A DNA stretch of 64,000 nt from Heterocephalus glaber (GCF_000247695.1 NW_004624800.1:11311849-11375848), one strand, 5' to 3'. Positions 1-13,429 are shown, counted from the stretch's first letter. The notes: generated by a model not told the origin, from the sequence alone. Numbers and translations are program-made.

Positions 1-30
1 CAAAATAAATAAATAAATAAATAAATATAA
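1..30. repeat. (AAAT)n simple repeat
   Basis: The window opens inside an AAAT tetranucleotide repeat, probably the A-rich tail of an element to the left. Bases 31-129 are AT-rich with no recognisable element. Confidence 0.7.
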
Positions 31-129
31 AATAATGACCACTAATTTAGATACAGTGCTGCTCTCCATCCTCATGTACTATTCTAAGTTCCTTAAGTAT
101 ATTAATATTTTCATCTGCATAAAAACTTG

Positions 130-638
130 ATGAGTTTCAAAACTGATGCTGGAACAGTTAGATGACCACATACAAAAGAATAAAGTTCACCCCTGACTTC
201 ACACCATCCCCAAAGGTAACTCAAACTGAATCATACTTCTACTGTAACAACTGCAACTACAAAGTTTTTAGAAGAAACAATAAGAGTAAATCTTAGATAA
301 GCCCTTCCCAGAAATGACACTGGAAGTACAAATGCCTAAAGAAAGCAAATAGATGAATTGGATTTCATCAAAATAAAAAATACTTTTGTATCAACAAGGT
401 GAAAAGTAACACATAATGAGAGAAAACATTTGCAAATCACATATCTGACAGGGAATTTGAATCCAAAAATATAAAGAACATTTACAACTCAACAATAGAA
501 AGAAAACCAATTCAATTAAGAAATAGGCAAAGGAATTGAATAGATGCTGCTCCAAAGATTAAATAGAAAATGGCCAATGAGCACATAAAAACATGTCCCA
601 TGTTACTGACTAATGAAATATAAATCAAAACCACAAGA
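130..638 (+). mobile_element. Old L1 ORF2 3' fragment, left half
   Basis: The sequence follows the 3' end of L1 ORF2 in sense orientation: an 'atggattg / ttcatcaaaa' stretch, 'ttacaactcaacaata', and 'aaatcaaaaccacaag'. Many stops and indels show an old copy. It breaks off at 638 where a processed pseudogene is inserted, and the L1 resumes at 2652. Family call is by recognition, not by database search. Confidence 0.75.
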
Positions 639-640
639 CA

Positions 641-945
641 TTTTTTCTTTTTTTAATTAAATTTAAAAAGAGATGCCATTTCCTTATATTTATGTTTAAA
701 AATACACCTTGTGAAATATAACTTTATAGCAATGATTTAGATCTGCATAATACTTCAGAGTCGATAAGGAACATCTACACCTCCCACGGCCACCTCTTGG
801 GTGGCAGGCTACAATATTATTATGTGTATAAAGCATATTCCTCTTGGCCATTTCCTGGAGAATCCAGAAAGTTCGACCTCTCAGAATTTCCAAAGACCCT
901 CTTCGATTGTTTCCTCTTCACCCAGGGAGGGGAATAGAGAAAGAT
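641..945 (-). other. Non-canonical terminal segment of the CACNA1D retrocopy
   Basis: This part of the retrocopy lies 3' of the CACNA1D exon 8 sequence. It follows exon 8 exactly at its normal donor position, and no GT donor is seen, so it looks like an alternative terminal exon spliced to exon 8 rather than a retained intron. It would add about eight residues (SFSIPLPG) after 'VLGVLSG' and then a stop. An AATATA-type signal lies shortly before the poly(A) tract. Its origin (CACNA1D intron 8 or a chimeric transcript) cannot be told here. Confidence 0.6.
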
Positions 946-1438
946 CCACTCAATACCCCAAGTACAAGGTTTAGTATGAAAAATGACCCAAAGATGACGA
1001 GACTGACAAAATACACCCAGGGCAATTCAAATCCCATAGCGTCATTCATCCAATAGAGCACATCCATCCAGCCCTCCATGGTAATACACTGAAACACAGC
1101 GAGCACGGCAAAGGCAAAGTTGTCAACGGTGGTGATGCCTCCATTTGGGCCAACCCAGCCACTCCTACATTCTGTGCCATTGGCAGCACACTGGCGTCCA
1201 TTCCCTGAGAATGCACATGGAGCTGGGTCCTCTTCAGCTACGATATCTGAGTCAGCAAAAAAACATGTTTTATGCATTTTTCCAATGAAAGTCCCAATCC
1301 TATAATAGCATAGATTATGATTACAAATAATACCAAAAGGGCTATGCGAAGGAGGGGAACCATGGCTTTTATAAAGGAGTTCAGGACAATTTGTAAACCG
1401 GGCACTCCTGATACTAGTCGAAGTGGTCGTAACACTCA

Positions 1439-1657
<219 letters not shown>

Positions 1658-1960
1658 TCAGGAGGGCATATTCTACTTTTTCCAACTTATGATTTGTTGA
1701 ATTAGAATCATCTTCAGGAAATGGGATGTGAATAGCTAAGGCCACACAATTGCCAAAAATAGCCAATGATACAAATATGTCAAGTGGTTTCCATTCCACT
1801 ACACTAACGCAGGCTCTTCGGGTGGGGTTATTGAGTGATAAACAGAAAAGGGCACCGGCAGGTCGGCTGTCAGACAAGTTACCCTGTTTTTTGCTCTTGG
1901 CGTACAGCTGACGTTTTCTTTGGGAGAGAGATCCTACAGGTGGAGGTGCGGAAGTGCTCA

Positions 1961-2209
<249 letters not shown>

Positions 2210-2651
2210 CTACTGCGTGCAGGGCTCTGTGCTGCGTGTTACAGCGGGGGAGGAACAGCGAGGGGGTGACGGATGGGTAGGAGCCGCTGTCCCTGCCCTT
2301 ATTCTCGCTTCAGCAGGGGGTGCGGAGGGACAGGGACAAATAACAGAAAACAAGGATAATTTATAAAAACCGCTCTCCACCCGTGCTCCTTCCTTTTCAA
2401 AAATGGAGCAAAATAAAATTTTTTTTAAATCCGATGTATATATTATCTTCGGAATATATACATGTAATTTTTTGCTGCAGAGGAGGATCGGCTTGGTGAC
2501 CTCCTCTAGCGGAGGGGCGCCGCCGTGGTGCCTGTCCGGCCTCCAGGGCCGCTCCAAGCGCACCCATGGCGCCCTTCGCCCGCCACCGCAGCTGGCTAGG
2601 GACCGCGGGCAGCCTGAGCTCACATCCGGGGATGCAGGCGCTCGTCCGCCC

Positions 2652-2990
2652 AAAGCCACAAGATGTCACTTCACATCCACCATCCTTAAGATGCTAAGCA
2701 CAGAGTTGCAACATGATTCACAGATTCTACTCCAGGTATACGCCCAGAAAAGATGAAAATAGATGTCCACAGAGAAACTAGTACTCAGGTCTTCACGCAA
2801 ACATCATTGACAATAGCCTCCCAAGGTAGTGGCAACCCAAGTTTCTAAATGGATAAATAAACCATAGTACATGCCCAAAATAGAATATTATTTGGCAGTA
2901 AAAACAAGTGGAATGATGGTGGCTGAATTGTGTCTTACAAGACTTATATCTCAATCAAACTGTTTAAGAAAATCACAGGATAGCGAAAGG
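2652..2990 (+). mobile_element. Old L1 fragment, right half
   Basis: This resumes the L1 interrupted at 638. 'CCACAAGATGTCACTTCACA' continues the consensus, followed by degraded text around 'atggataaataaaccat' and 'gaatattatttggcagtaaa', typical of the very 3' end of L1 ORF2. Confidence 0.7.
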
Positions 2991-3088
2991 ATAGAGGGAG
3001 CTTGCCTCTAGGGGGTCCTACTGGTTAAATTTGGGAAAATGCAAACATGAAAATAAGAAATAATGCAAGTAAAAGGAATCAAGTGAGG

Positions 3089-3235
3089 TAGGTACTGTTT
3101 GTTTCCTCCTTTTACACGTAAGGAAATGCATGTGCATCGGAAGCGACATCTCATTGTCACAGCTGGGATTTCACTCCAGGTAATCCAGCTACACAGCCTG
3201 CAGTCTTCACCACTGCAATGCCCAGTATTTTCTGA
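3089..3235 (-). repeat. MIR
   Basis: The inverted MIR core is visible: a 'ttacacgtaaggaaa' stretch, 'cacagctgggatttca' and 'cttcaccactgcaatgcc'. It is an ancient mammalian tRNA-derived SINE. Confidence 0.65.
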
Positions 3236-3849
3236 GCCCATTAAAACTGTGCAAAATCTGATGAGGCATAGAGGGGAAAGGTAGGAGAAGGTAGATTTAA
3301 GAGGTCTTGGAAGAAGATGTACTGCTTAACTTGAATCTTGAATTTTACATAGGATCTAGCAAGACAGCTGAGGGTGGAAAGGGAAGAAGATACGCTAAGG
3401 GGGAAAGATCACGGCAGGACAATGCACAAGAGAAATAGAGATCTTCAGGTAGTTCTGAATGACAAAAGATGAAGAAAAGTGACCTTAGCAGAGGAAGGAG
3501 AAAACGGATGTCAAAAGGTGGAGTCACAGAGGTAGGCACTAGCCTGGACTGGTGACTTACAGGAATATGAGCTAATAATTGCATGTTGTTGAATCATTAA
3601 CTTTGTTTTATTTATGCAGGTATAGAAAATAAACAGTCTCTTTACCAGATTCTCTAAAGTCTGCAGTGTAGATGGCTGATTGATTAGTTTAAAAATGTAC
3701 AGAAAGATAGAAGATATTGGTTATTTCTTCATTATTCCCTAATATTTAGAAGAAAATTTAAGTCAGTTTTGCAAATAGTTTTGTTATCTGGATGATTGGA
3801 TATGATGTTGGCACTGGTGTATCTCAATTTGGAAATCTCATCCTCATTT

Positions 3850-4085
3850 AGATTCTAGTAACATTTATAGAGTGTGTATCTTGGCTCTCAAGCACTGTAC
3901 TGAGCACTTCACCTCATCTTATTCTCACAACAGACAATGAGATAGGAATTATGAAGAAAATTCATGTTTAAAGAAATTAAGTGACTTCTCTAAGCTCAGT
4001 AAGAGGAAGATTTTCTAAGTAGAGTTAGACATTTTCACTCCATATTCTATGATCTGCCCTTTACATGTCAGTGCCATCCAATCTA
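3850..4085 (-). repeat. MIR (long, degraded)
   Basis: It contains 'actgagcacttcacctca', 'ttattctcacaacag' and 'aaattaagtgacttctct', all in inverted MIR order. A C/G-homopolymer and GTCT-rich simple repeat (about 4092-4146) follows it. Confidence 0.6.
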
Positions 4086-4091
4086 CCACCA

Positions 4092-4146
4092 CGGGGGGGG
4101 GGGGCTTTGTCTGTGTAGGTGTCCGTGTCTGTGTCTGTCTGTCTGT
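4092..4146. repeat. poly(G) and (GTCT)n low-complexity tract
   Basis: A run of about ten G is followed by 'gtgtctgtgtctgtctgtct'. This is simple sequence prone to length change and assembly error. Confidence 0.85.
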
Positions 4147-4569
4147 CCCTCTCCAGACAGTCCTGCTGGGGTCTAAGAAGGGAGAACACTGAGAGACAAT
4201 AATTCTGAAACAACACACCAAGTTTACTTCACACTGGTTACATTTAAAATTGCTGTAAAACACGTATTGATTCATTTCCTCTTAGTAATTGAATTTTAAT
4301 AAAAAATTTTTACTCCTAAGCATTATGGTTTTTTTCGTATTTCATACCCTATATCTGAAGACCCTGAAACTTTGCCATTGTAAAAACAAATAATTTCTTA
4401 TGTGAAGTGGTAAGGATTCTCTTGCTCCTTATTTATCATTTGATATTTTTATGCTTTTTTTTGAATTTCGAAGTCTCTGTCCATACTTCCGGAAGGGCCT
4501 TCTTGTGCCTGTCACTGCAGATAAAAGGACTAGTCAAACATGCTTTAAAAGAATATTTATTTGTTTATT

Positions 4570-4693
4570 TATCTATTTATTTTTGAGACAGGGTCTCATA
4601 TGTAGTCCAGGCTGGCCTTGAATTTGAGATAATCCTCCTGCCTCAGCCTCTCAAGTGCTGGGATCATAGGGGTGTGTCACCACGCCTGGCTAA
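4570..4693 (-). repeat. B1 SINE
   Basis: This is an inverted 7SL-derived B1: a TTTA-rich tail, 'gagacagggtctcatatg', 'ccaggctggccttgaat', 'cctcagcctctcaagtgctg' and 'caccacgcctggc' at the 5' end. Confidence 0.9.
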
Positions 4694-4954
4694 GAATGTA
4701 CATTTATTTTTCTAATTCCATAAAAATCATGTTTATATGTTTGATGTATTGGCAGTGTACATTTTTGTGGGATGCAGATCTGTAAGTACAATTCAAGGTG
4801 AAGAAAAATGTCTGAAAGGAATAATGAAAGTTAACTGTGATCATCTCTGGGTAACGAGAGATTTTTATAATGTTCTATTTTCTGCCTTTTCTGCAATAAT
4901 CACATATTACCAAAAGAGAACACCAAAGTTTTAAAGCACATAAATTGTGATATT

Positions 4955-5290
4955 GGTGCAGTCTAAATGTGTGCTCCCAAATTCACCTGTTGAAATGTGT
5001 TCATGTTTCAGGACGTGACTAACCCGTGAGGGCTGGATCAGCCTTCATGAGCGAGGATGAGGGAGCCCCAGTGCCTTTTGCCTTTTTGCCGTTTCTGCTC
5101 TTTTGTCTCTTCTGCCACATGATGGAACAGACCCTCACCAGACAGGGAACCCTACCAGTGCCATGAGCTTGAACTTCCCAGCCTTCAGAACTGCAATATA
5201 ACAGATGTCAGTGGTTGACAAATTACCCAGTGCCGGACATTATCTTATAGCAGGAAGAATGGACGAAGACAGACATATTTAAGGAGGAGT
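4955..5290 (+). mobile_element. MaLR-type LTR
   Basis: Sense MaLR (MST/MLT1-like) text is seen: 'tctaaatgtgtgctcccaaa', 'ggagccccagtgcc', 'tgccacatgatgg', 'aacttcccagccttcag'. It is a solitary old LTR. The subfamily is not assigned. Confidence 0.6.
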
Positions 5291-7549
5291 AAATAATGCG
5301 ATCTCCATATCAACCTGTAAGAAACTTTGATTTGAGACCAATATGGATGAGTAGAGCATCACCATATTCAAGGTCCTGCCAATCTACAGAGCTGTGTACT
5401 AATGTTCTAAAGATGATTGCTGTTGTGCTCCTGCAGACCCATCTACTACCTGATGCAGTGAAACCTTCCAGCACATCTGCCTGAGCCCTCCCCACAGACA
5501 CACCGTCCATTACCAGAACCGCCGTCTCATCACCATCATCACAGCCTGAGGGCTGGAACCGACTCCCACCCTGCAGATATGAACACTGCAGCACCGTGAA
5601 GCCAATGCCTTTCTGAAAATTGTAACATGAATAGGGGGCAGAAAGAATTCACACCATAACACACTCGCTATGAATCCTTTGCCATTTGATTCTGTTCCTC
5701 TCAGGACTAGTTTTATGCTTTTCAAACATCTTAATTTCTGAGATAAAGGTCAAAATCAGAAGCTGATATTCTTCCCCTCCTGAATCTGTGCTAGCCTATG
5801 AGAAGACTGTCTTCAGGAGAAGGCTGGATGTAGCACACTAACAAGGTTGATTCTCTCTTGTGCCTTGGGAATTGGTACTGGGAGGACATCTGGCTGTGAT
5901 TAGCCACAGTTGATTGGCCTATTCCATGCAGGTTCTGATCCCATAGGATTCACTATGTTTGTGGGAACTTCATAAAATTCAAATCAAAGAAAAAGAAAGA
6001 AAGCTTCTTTGATGTTTTGTCAGTTCTACCTCTGAGGGCAGGTTTACAACTGACTGATACAGGACCAGCTGGTCAGGAGAAACTGAGATGCAAAAAATTC
6101 TTTCTTTAGAATGTGACAACATCAAAAACAAGCACAAGACAGAGATGCATCAATACTGTGAGTCAACCACAGGGCTAGACCAGGGCGGAGTGCACAGACC
6201 GGGGCAGAATCCTCCCTAGGAAGCCAGTTCATTTTGCAGACTGGATGCACAGTGGTAACAACGAAACAGCATCCAGAGTTAAAACAAGCAAAGATATGTG
6301 AATAGATAGCATAAGAGAACAGAAGAAAGCACCTCAAAGTTTCATTTTGTTTTCCTCAAAGGAGTAGGTTGTTGATTCTAGGACTGGGACTCGTTGTCTC
6401 AGACTCTGCTTTCCAGATCCTTCTTGATGTGAGAGAGCCAGAGGTTCCTGTCTGTGCTTCGGAGGAGGAAAAGGGCAGGGCTTGTGACAGGCATTGTGTG
6501 CATCCGCCTGCAACTTCTGGGGGGCCCCACTCTGCCTCAAGACTTTCAGGGGTCCCATCATGTTCTACAATGCGACTGTTGAGGAGCTTCCCATAGCTGG
6601 AGGTCATTATGTTCCTTACAGCCAACGAACTCTGCAGCATCTCTCTCTTCCCCTACTCTAGGTTTTTATAAAAAATGGTTAAGACTATAAATTTTCCCAT
6701 ACGAGCACCTGTAAATAGTTTAATTAAGCATGGTGGCTCTTTGTTCCTTCCTCACACTGTGTTCATTGGCATTCATCTTCTGATTCTCAGTAGAAATTAT
6801 TCAAAGAATATTTGTTGAATACAGTGTAAGGTCTGAATCACTTAAACACAGACTTCAACTTCAGATATTTCCCTACATCTTCTAGTGAGCTATGTTGTTC
6901 TTTTAGTGGACAAGGGCTGTACTTCCTTTGACCTCCATATCCCCCACAGAGTGGCACAAAGGAAACATTTGTTCACCAACTGATGTTAGGAGCTTTTCCT
7001 TTTTCAGATAATCTTGAAGTACCACCACATATTTTGCTGCATACACTTTCAATATTTAGTTACTTGAGGAGACTGAATCGGTAAGTCTTTATATACATTC
7101 TATGATAACAGAAGGAGTAAACTTGCATCTGGATTGAGAATGTTGAGAAGAAACAGGACTCCATCTGCATGATCCTCCTCATACATTATTGGGATGTCTT
7201 TGCATATGTTGTGCACACACAATTGTTTGCAGTCTTTCTTGTTGGGACCCTTGAAATCTAGACTCACTGCCCAGAGGTCAGTGGTTATTTTTCAAAAAGA
7301 AAAAGATTAGGAAAAACTCAACCACAATAACACATGCAACAAAAATATTTCCTATACAAATAAAATAATAAGTTATGATTCGCATACCTACAAGTCATAG
7401 GCTTTAACTTCAGAAATGCAGCTCTTTCCTCAGCTTCTTCATGGATTCCTCAATTATAGTACAGAGGAGTTTGACTCTAAATTCATTCCACTTCTAAATC
7501 TCTGGAACAGCTATTTTTCTTCTCTGTTTGAAACTTTCCAGCAAGCAGG
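5291..7549. other. Intergenic, no gene seen
   Basis: AT-rich unique sequence. Reading frames here are short and without family resemblance. Small L2/MIR-like shreds may lie near 6720-6960 ('aaagaatatttgttgaatac'). No splice-bounded coding signal was found. Confidence 0.6.
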
Positions 7550-8040
7550 ACAAGTCAAACATTGCTTAACAATGGGGATCATTCTGAGAAATGAGTCATT
7601 CAGGAATTCCATCATTATGTGAACCTCAGAGCGTGCATTTACACAAACCTGGAGGGAGGGTGTAGGTAGATCACTCGATGTGGCCCCTTAATGCAATCAA
7701 GAGATTCGGTAAATACCAGATGTGTGAGGCTGCTGCTGGCATAACACGCCATACTATTTTACAACAAACTTTTTATCAGTAGGAGTACACTCTAACGTGA
7801 CAATAAAAAGCGTACCATACCAAATACATAAACATAGTCATTGATTATCATTATCAAGTATTATGTAGAGTGCATAATTGTATTGCTATGTTTTTATGTG
7901 GCTGGCAGTGCAGCAGGTTTGTTGACACGAGCCTCACGACAAACACCTGAGCAGTTTGTTGCACCACTGCCTCTCTAGGCAACAGGAATTTTTCAGCTCC
8001 ATTATAATTTTATAAGAGCATCTCCATATATAGTCCAGGA
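7550..8040. mobile_element. Ancient nonautonomous DNA transposon
   Basis: The left part ('cattgcttaacaatgggga', 'ctgagaaatgagtcattcag', 'catttacacaaacct') resembles a family of Tigger-like elements whose ends contain a 'gcttaacgacggggat' type terminal repeat. The right part is degraded. Family assignment is uncertain. Confidence 0.45.
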
Positions 8041-8221
8041 TCAGTGGAAAGGTTATTATGTAGGACATAACTGTAGACTTCTTGTATCTGATCCCTGAAG
8101 GATTAAATGGACCTTGCCTTTAGTGGTGATACAAATTCTAGTGCCCTGAAGAATTTATCAGTAGCACAAAAAGTCAATAATCTCAAAAACTCCTGACCCA
8201 TTATTTTGTAAAAACTATGGG

Positions 8222-8294
8222 GTGGGGGATTTAGCTAAGTGGTTCCACTGCCTGCCTCACAAGTGGAAGGTCCCGTGTTCCATCCCCTGTACCA
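8222..8294 (+). repeat. ID-like tRNA-derived SINE
   Basis: A-box-like 'ggatttagctaagtggtt' and B-box-like 'gtgttccatcccctgtacc' are in order. An AAAACTATGGG duplication flanks it (8211-8221 and 8295-8305). Confidence 0.9.
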
Positions 8295-8419
8295 AAAACT
8301 ATGGGAACTCCAGAAGTATGAAATACATCTTGCTCTCAAAAACAATTGCACTTTAGTTCTAATGTAAAACCTATCACGATGCCTCAGAAGTGGTTTCACA
8401 TTTTTAAAAAATTATTACC

Positions 8420-8501
8420 CCAGGGCCAGGGATTTAGCTCAGTGGCACTGCACCTGCCTCGCAAGCACAAAGTCCTGAGTTCGATCCCCGGTACAAAAAC
8501 A
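8420..8501 (+). repeat. ID-like SINE
   Basis: Body 'gggatttagctcagtgg ... gagttcgatccccggtac' with an A-rich tail. It is flanked by AAAATTATTACC (8408-8419) and AAAATTACTACC (8502-8513). Confidence 0.9.
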
Positions 8502-8513
8502 AAAATTACTACC

Positions 8514-9440
8514 TTGAGTTAAATGGAGTATTACATAAATATTTTATCTTAGTTTATTCAATGGCTCCTGAACATGGTTTAATTTACAGAAAGAAAAATA
8601 AAACAATTGCCCCCCACCACTGTCCTGTCACCCCAGCATTGAGTACCCATCATTATAGTCCAGGACGAATCTTATTGATAATTAAATTATGTGTCAGTTA
8701 GCTCAGCTCACTGAAGTTCCAAATGAATTCAGCTGCTCACTGCTGAAGCCCAGTTTCAAAAGCTTTTCTCTGTCCCCAACACCAGTCATCCAGACCACTG
8801 AACCCTAGATTCATTACATACTTGTGACAGAAACCAGCCCCAGGAGAAGCCAGCAGAAGCCTCATCCTGGCTCACTCTGTCTGACAACTCTGATCTGACT
8901 TCAGAAACTTAGTTCCCTCACAACTCTCCCCACTTGTCCAGGTAGTTTTTTTAAATCTCAAGATTGCCTCTCCTCACCTGAACAATTCACACAAGAGGAG
9001 CCAGTGATATAGATTCCAGGTATTCAAGAACTCAGAGAAAAGGCCATAGGTACATTCAACAATGTCAAGTCAAATAAGTTGCTATCAAAGATGGACAGAA
9101 ACTCTCCAGTATCTAATGGGCAAGATTTGCAGCAAAACACCATGACTAGATGGAAGTAGACAATGGGGTGCTGAGTCCGTTTTAGAGTTCTCTCAGGACC
9201 AGGGTCAGATACGAGCTATTAGTTTTTGATTAATAGTCACTTTTAGCTTTTTTTTTTTTTTTTTACTTTTCGCTTTTAACCCTTTTGTGTTCCTCTAACT
9301 GACTGGTGTCTGTCAAAAGTAAACTTCTCAAATATTTAGTCCCTACTTTCATATGTCCCTTGCATTTAGCAGAAAGGTGTACACCTAGACCCCCATGTCT
9401 AGATGTTCAATAAATTCTCCTTAAAATGTAAAAAAAAATG
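8514..9440 (+). other. Unassigned stretch ending in AATAAA and an A tract
   Basis: No coding frame is recognisable. The stretch ends with AATAAA (9409-9414) and a nine-A run (9430-9438) 15 bases later, which looks like the end of a retroposed transcript or of an LTR. A T18 tract lies near 9247. No matching flanking duplication was found. Confidence 0.35.
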
Positions 9441-9858
9441 CATCAATCATTACTCTCTATTAACTATAGGCAATGTGAGGTCTTGGTGTCATATCAGTAA
9501 ACCAGCAAAAAGGACTTGAGTGTCTGGAGATATGAGAATGTCAATTCTCATCTACATTGTGGTTTCCAGCAGCCACACTTGCAGGCAAGGAATGATTCTT
9601 TAGTATTAATAAAAGTCATCTCATTAATTTAACATAATTCATGCATACATTCAACAAATCTGTATTAAGTGCCTGCCATTTGCCAGTAGAGAACAAGACA
9701 AATGCAAATCCCTGTTCTCAGGGTTTTTGTGTTACACTTATGGAAATAAACAGTAAGCGCTATAAATAGGCGCACTAGACAATGATAGTGCTAAGAAGAA
9801 AAAGCAGGATGGGGAACAGGAGTATGGAAGATTGCAGTGTATATAGATAACAATGGCA

Positions 9859-9938
9859 AGGGCTGGGGTTATAGTGCAGTTGTTCTGCCGCCTGCTCCGC
9901 AAGCGCAAGGACCCGAGTTCAATCCCCAGTACCAAAAA
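9859..9938 (+). repeat. ID-like SINE
   Basis: 'gggctggggttatagtgcag', 'tccgcaagcgcaagg' and 'gagttcaatccccagtacc' followed by A7. It is flanked by AACAATGGCA at 9849-9858 and 9939-9948. Confidence 0.92.
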
Positions 9939-9948
9939 AACAATGGCA

Positions 9949-10560
9949 GTGTCGGGAAGAAGTGAAGCCAGTGTGACCTGGGCCAGTACCTAGGGGGAAC
10001 ATCCCAAGGGCCAAGGCTGTGAGAAGCGGCATCCCTGGCATATTCAGAAACATCAAGAAGCCAGAGTGGAGAGAGAAGCATGATGGGGGACAGAGCAGCA
10101 GCACATGATCTCAAACATAGGAGGTGGAAAACAAAATTAGAGAGGGCATTTTAGTACATTCTGCACATTTGGGCTTGTTCTCTAGGAGGAAGGGCAAATG
10201 GAGGATTATGAAAGAGACAAGACATGATACTATTTGTATGTGTAAAGGGTCCTACAGGCTGTTTTGTTGAAAGCACACCAAAGCCAAAGGAGAGCAGAGG
10301 CTGTAAAACCAGTTAAGAGGCCGTTGCAATAATCCAATCAAGAGATAACAGTGGCTTCCACCAGACCGGTAGCAACGGAGATGGTAATAAATGGTAGAGT
10401 TGCTGATTCATTTGAAAGGCTAACACCCTACCTCCAACCCTAATTTTCCAAACTCTGTGTCAAGTTCCGACTTTAAATAGACTGAGGTAAGGAGCAGCTT
10501 GTTCCATATGAAACCACATCCAGAAGCATGTTATCTACTAATGCTGTAGGTAAGTGGTTT
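9949..10560 (+). repeat. Ancient interspersed repeat, family uncertain
   Basis: Phrases such as 'agacaagacatgatact', 'ttaagaggccgttgcaataa', 'agagataacagtggcttcca' and 'gtagcaacggagatgg' match a widespread old mammalian repeat that I recognise but cannot name securely. There is no intact reading frame. Confidence 0.4.
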
Positions 10561-12303
10561 AGTTGCAGAGGGATTGGGCACGGGAGGTAAAAAGTTTTGT
10601 CTAGAGCTACTGAAAGAATGGCGCTGTTACATACTAAAACAGAAGAACAACAAAAACAATGAGCGCGTCAGAGGCAGGGGCAGAGAATATAGGAAGTTTA
10701 GTTTTGACTATGTTAAGTCTAAAGTAGAAAAGTCTCCCATTTGGACATGTAAAAAGAGAGATATACAAGTATAGATCAAAGATTCAACCTGAGAATAAGA
10801 CCACCTAGATCTTGCTCTTTAGATGCAGACCCTAAAATGCAGATTTTTATGTGAGAAATTGTTTGAGGAGTTGATTTCAGGTGAAAACTATAGGGATGCA
10901 AGAGATAGAGTCATAGGTAGGAGAGCAACATGTGTGTAATGGTTTCATAATTAATATAATATCTCTTTGATCCCATGAGATACAGACTCACCCAAAGCAA
11001 GAAAGCTGTGCTATTATCAGCCTGGATCAGATATCACTAGCCAAGAGCATCCACAGAGAAAGAGATGGAACAATGTCCTAGTCTTCTTCAGCTACAATGG
11101 CTCCCTTCAATCAAAGAACAATCCTTGGGAACAGAAAGGAGCAGGTGGCCGTGAGTACATCAATTCTGTACCATGAGAAAAGGGAAGGTACACCAAGAGT
11201 AATCCACCTCTTGTACCTCTGAGATTTTCCTGATTTGCTCACATGAGGTTTGTTCCATCTGTCCATAGCGTCTCCAGAATTCTGGTTGGCTGAAATTTCT
11301 GGAGAAATTTACAAGGAGAGGTTTAATGAAGCAAACTACGTAGACCTTTCATTGCTACAGCTGGTCAGGAGACCAGAACTATTACACATCATTAACCTCT
11401 TTATTGTTCACTCCAGCTTTGCTCTACGTTTAGCTAGCACTGAATGCTGGTTAGATAGCTTTCCTAAGAAGGGTCCCAGACCCTCATCCCTGAGAGCTCT
11501 GCGTCCTGATTTCCAAGCTCTTATAAGCAGTGTGAGCTGTCCCTGTTGATTTACAGTGATCTGACCATGAAAGCGCCACGAGATGACCCAACAGTCACCG
11601 GAGTGCTTCCCCTATTCCTCTCAACCCCTGTTTCCCCTGATGATTACGATCAGTTATTCCTACAACATGGAGACTCTTTTCCTTGCCTCCCCGTCTTCTG
11701 GGACTAGAATATAAAATGACAAGGTGGCAGCTGTGATGTTGCCACAACTTTTCTTACATTCCTTGTTGTAAGTGTTCCTGACTCTGGGGACCTAGACCTC
11801 TGTGCCTCTAGAGCCTAAACTGAATAGCCTGGAAGCACAGCTTCCCCAAGTGGATTTCTAGAGAATATGGTGAACAAAGCTATTGTACATCCACTCAGCT
11901 TCCCAATCCACGATTTCTTGTGTTAAACACGCTGTGTAAAATAATGGCATCAACAGATTCCATTCTGGGAAAGCAGCAACACACCCTGACAAAAGCTCAT
12001 CTCAAAGTAGGGGGCACAGCTGAGCGTTGAAAAGGTCATTTCAGGGCTCTCTTGCTGTAGCCTCCAGGTGGCATGGGTGGTGACTCTAAGTATGCTGGAG
12101 GATGTAGCAGAGAGAAAATGATGAGTGTACGGCTTGGAATATTCAGCTAAGGATACGGGTAAAAGACCACAAAGCTTTTATTGCTGTCATTTTTTAAAAA
12201 TCTCTCCTCTCCTATGATTCTAAGTCTGAGATTTCTGAGAGACAAACCACAAATTTATTATGTGAGTGGTTGAATTACAATGTGACATCAATTCACAACC
12301 TTG
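10561..12303. other. Intergenic, no gene seen
   Basis: Unique-looking sequence. The longest open frame (11250-11549, + strand, 99 codons) has no recognisable domain and no splice context. Confidence 0.55.
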
Positions 12304-12316
12304 AAAAGTCTCTTGA

Positions 12317-12901
12317 GGGTATCTTCTCCAAAGAATTAAAAGCATCATACCGCAGTGATATATGTGCACCCATGTTCATAGCACCACAATTCTTGATAGC
12401 TAAACCTTGGAAGCATCCCAATTGCCCATCAACTGGAGACTGGATAAAGAAAATGTGGTCTTTTTTAAAAATGCAGTATTACTCAGCCATAAAGAATGAG
12501 AAACTAGAGACATTTATAGCTAAATGGATGCACATTGAGGCAATACTCTTAGGTGAAATAAATAGGACACACTTGTGTAAATACAGAAGTGTTTCTCTAG
12601 TGTGAGAAACTGAAAGTGTAAATAAGGTATAATAGGCAATGTGAAACAGGGAGAAAAGGGGCAAGGAGAGGAGGAAGTGGGAGGGGTAGGGGAAAGGAAA
12701 GAAGGGAATGGAATCAATATGAGAAAATGAAAAAATGGAAACAAAGTCTTTGTAAGTAGGGAGGGGTAGAGGGGTTGAAGGGAGGGCAGTGGAATCGGGA
12801 AAAAGTAAGAACCAAGATGGATTACGTAAAGGTGCAAATCTCCAATGACAAATGTCATTATGTTGTATACCTTAAATGTACCAATAAAATTAATTTTTTT
12901 T
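12317..12901 (+). mobile_element. 5'-truncated L1 with 13-bp target duplication
   Basis: The 3' end of L1 ORF2 ('cccatcaactggagactgga', 'cagtattactcagccata', 'tagctaaatggatgcac') is followed by a purine-rich 3' UTR tract (about 12640-12800) and a terminal AT-rich end ('ccaataaaattaat'). AAAAGTCTCTTGA is repeated at 12304-12316 and 12902-12914, so this is a discrete, fairly young insertion. Confidence 0.92.
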
Positions 12902-13429
12902 AAAAGTCTCTTGAAAAAGTTCGGGCATTAATCAGGAAGAAATGGAACGTAGAAAACTGAAATGGAGACATGGGTAGATTCTAATAAAGCTAGAAACGTG
13001 AACCCTAAATTCTGTTACATCTTCTTTACCAAGAGAGGCAGCTCTCCCTTCCCGGTCTGAGGCTGGACACTTGCTGTCTGCAGAACCTGTAAGAGAATCA
13101 CTTCAAGTGGTTTCCTCATAAGACAGTGCAGATCCTGCTATGACCTTCCTCCAACCCTCTTGTTGCCTTTGGACATCCAATCTGACTCAAGTCCCAACAG
13201 GTCCAAGAGGGTGAGGCACAAACTGTGACCCATGAGGAGGTGTGCTACACCCCAAAATCCCAGGGAGGATTGCTGAATCCAAGGGTGCACGCCTTAGTAA
13301 GTCTGATTATTGTCAAATAACCCCCCATATTATTACAGTGTTTCATACTCCCAAAGGCAGTGTTTCCCCAAAAGAGCATGAATTCAAACTTTAGAGATTT
13401 TGCCAAGTGCATACTTTAAAAGTGATAGT

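Noticed and set aside
9738..10114. Short minus-strand frames with 'GIELGSLRLRS'-type peptides
   Set aside because: These are translations of the inverted ID SINE (9859-9938) and its flanks; the same peptide style appears at every ID copy.
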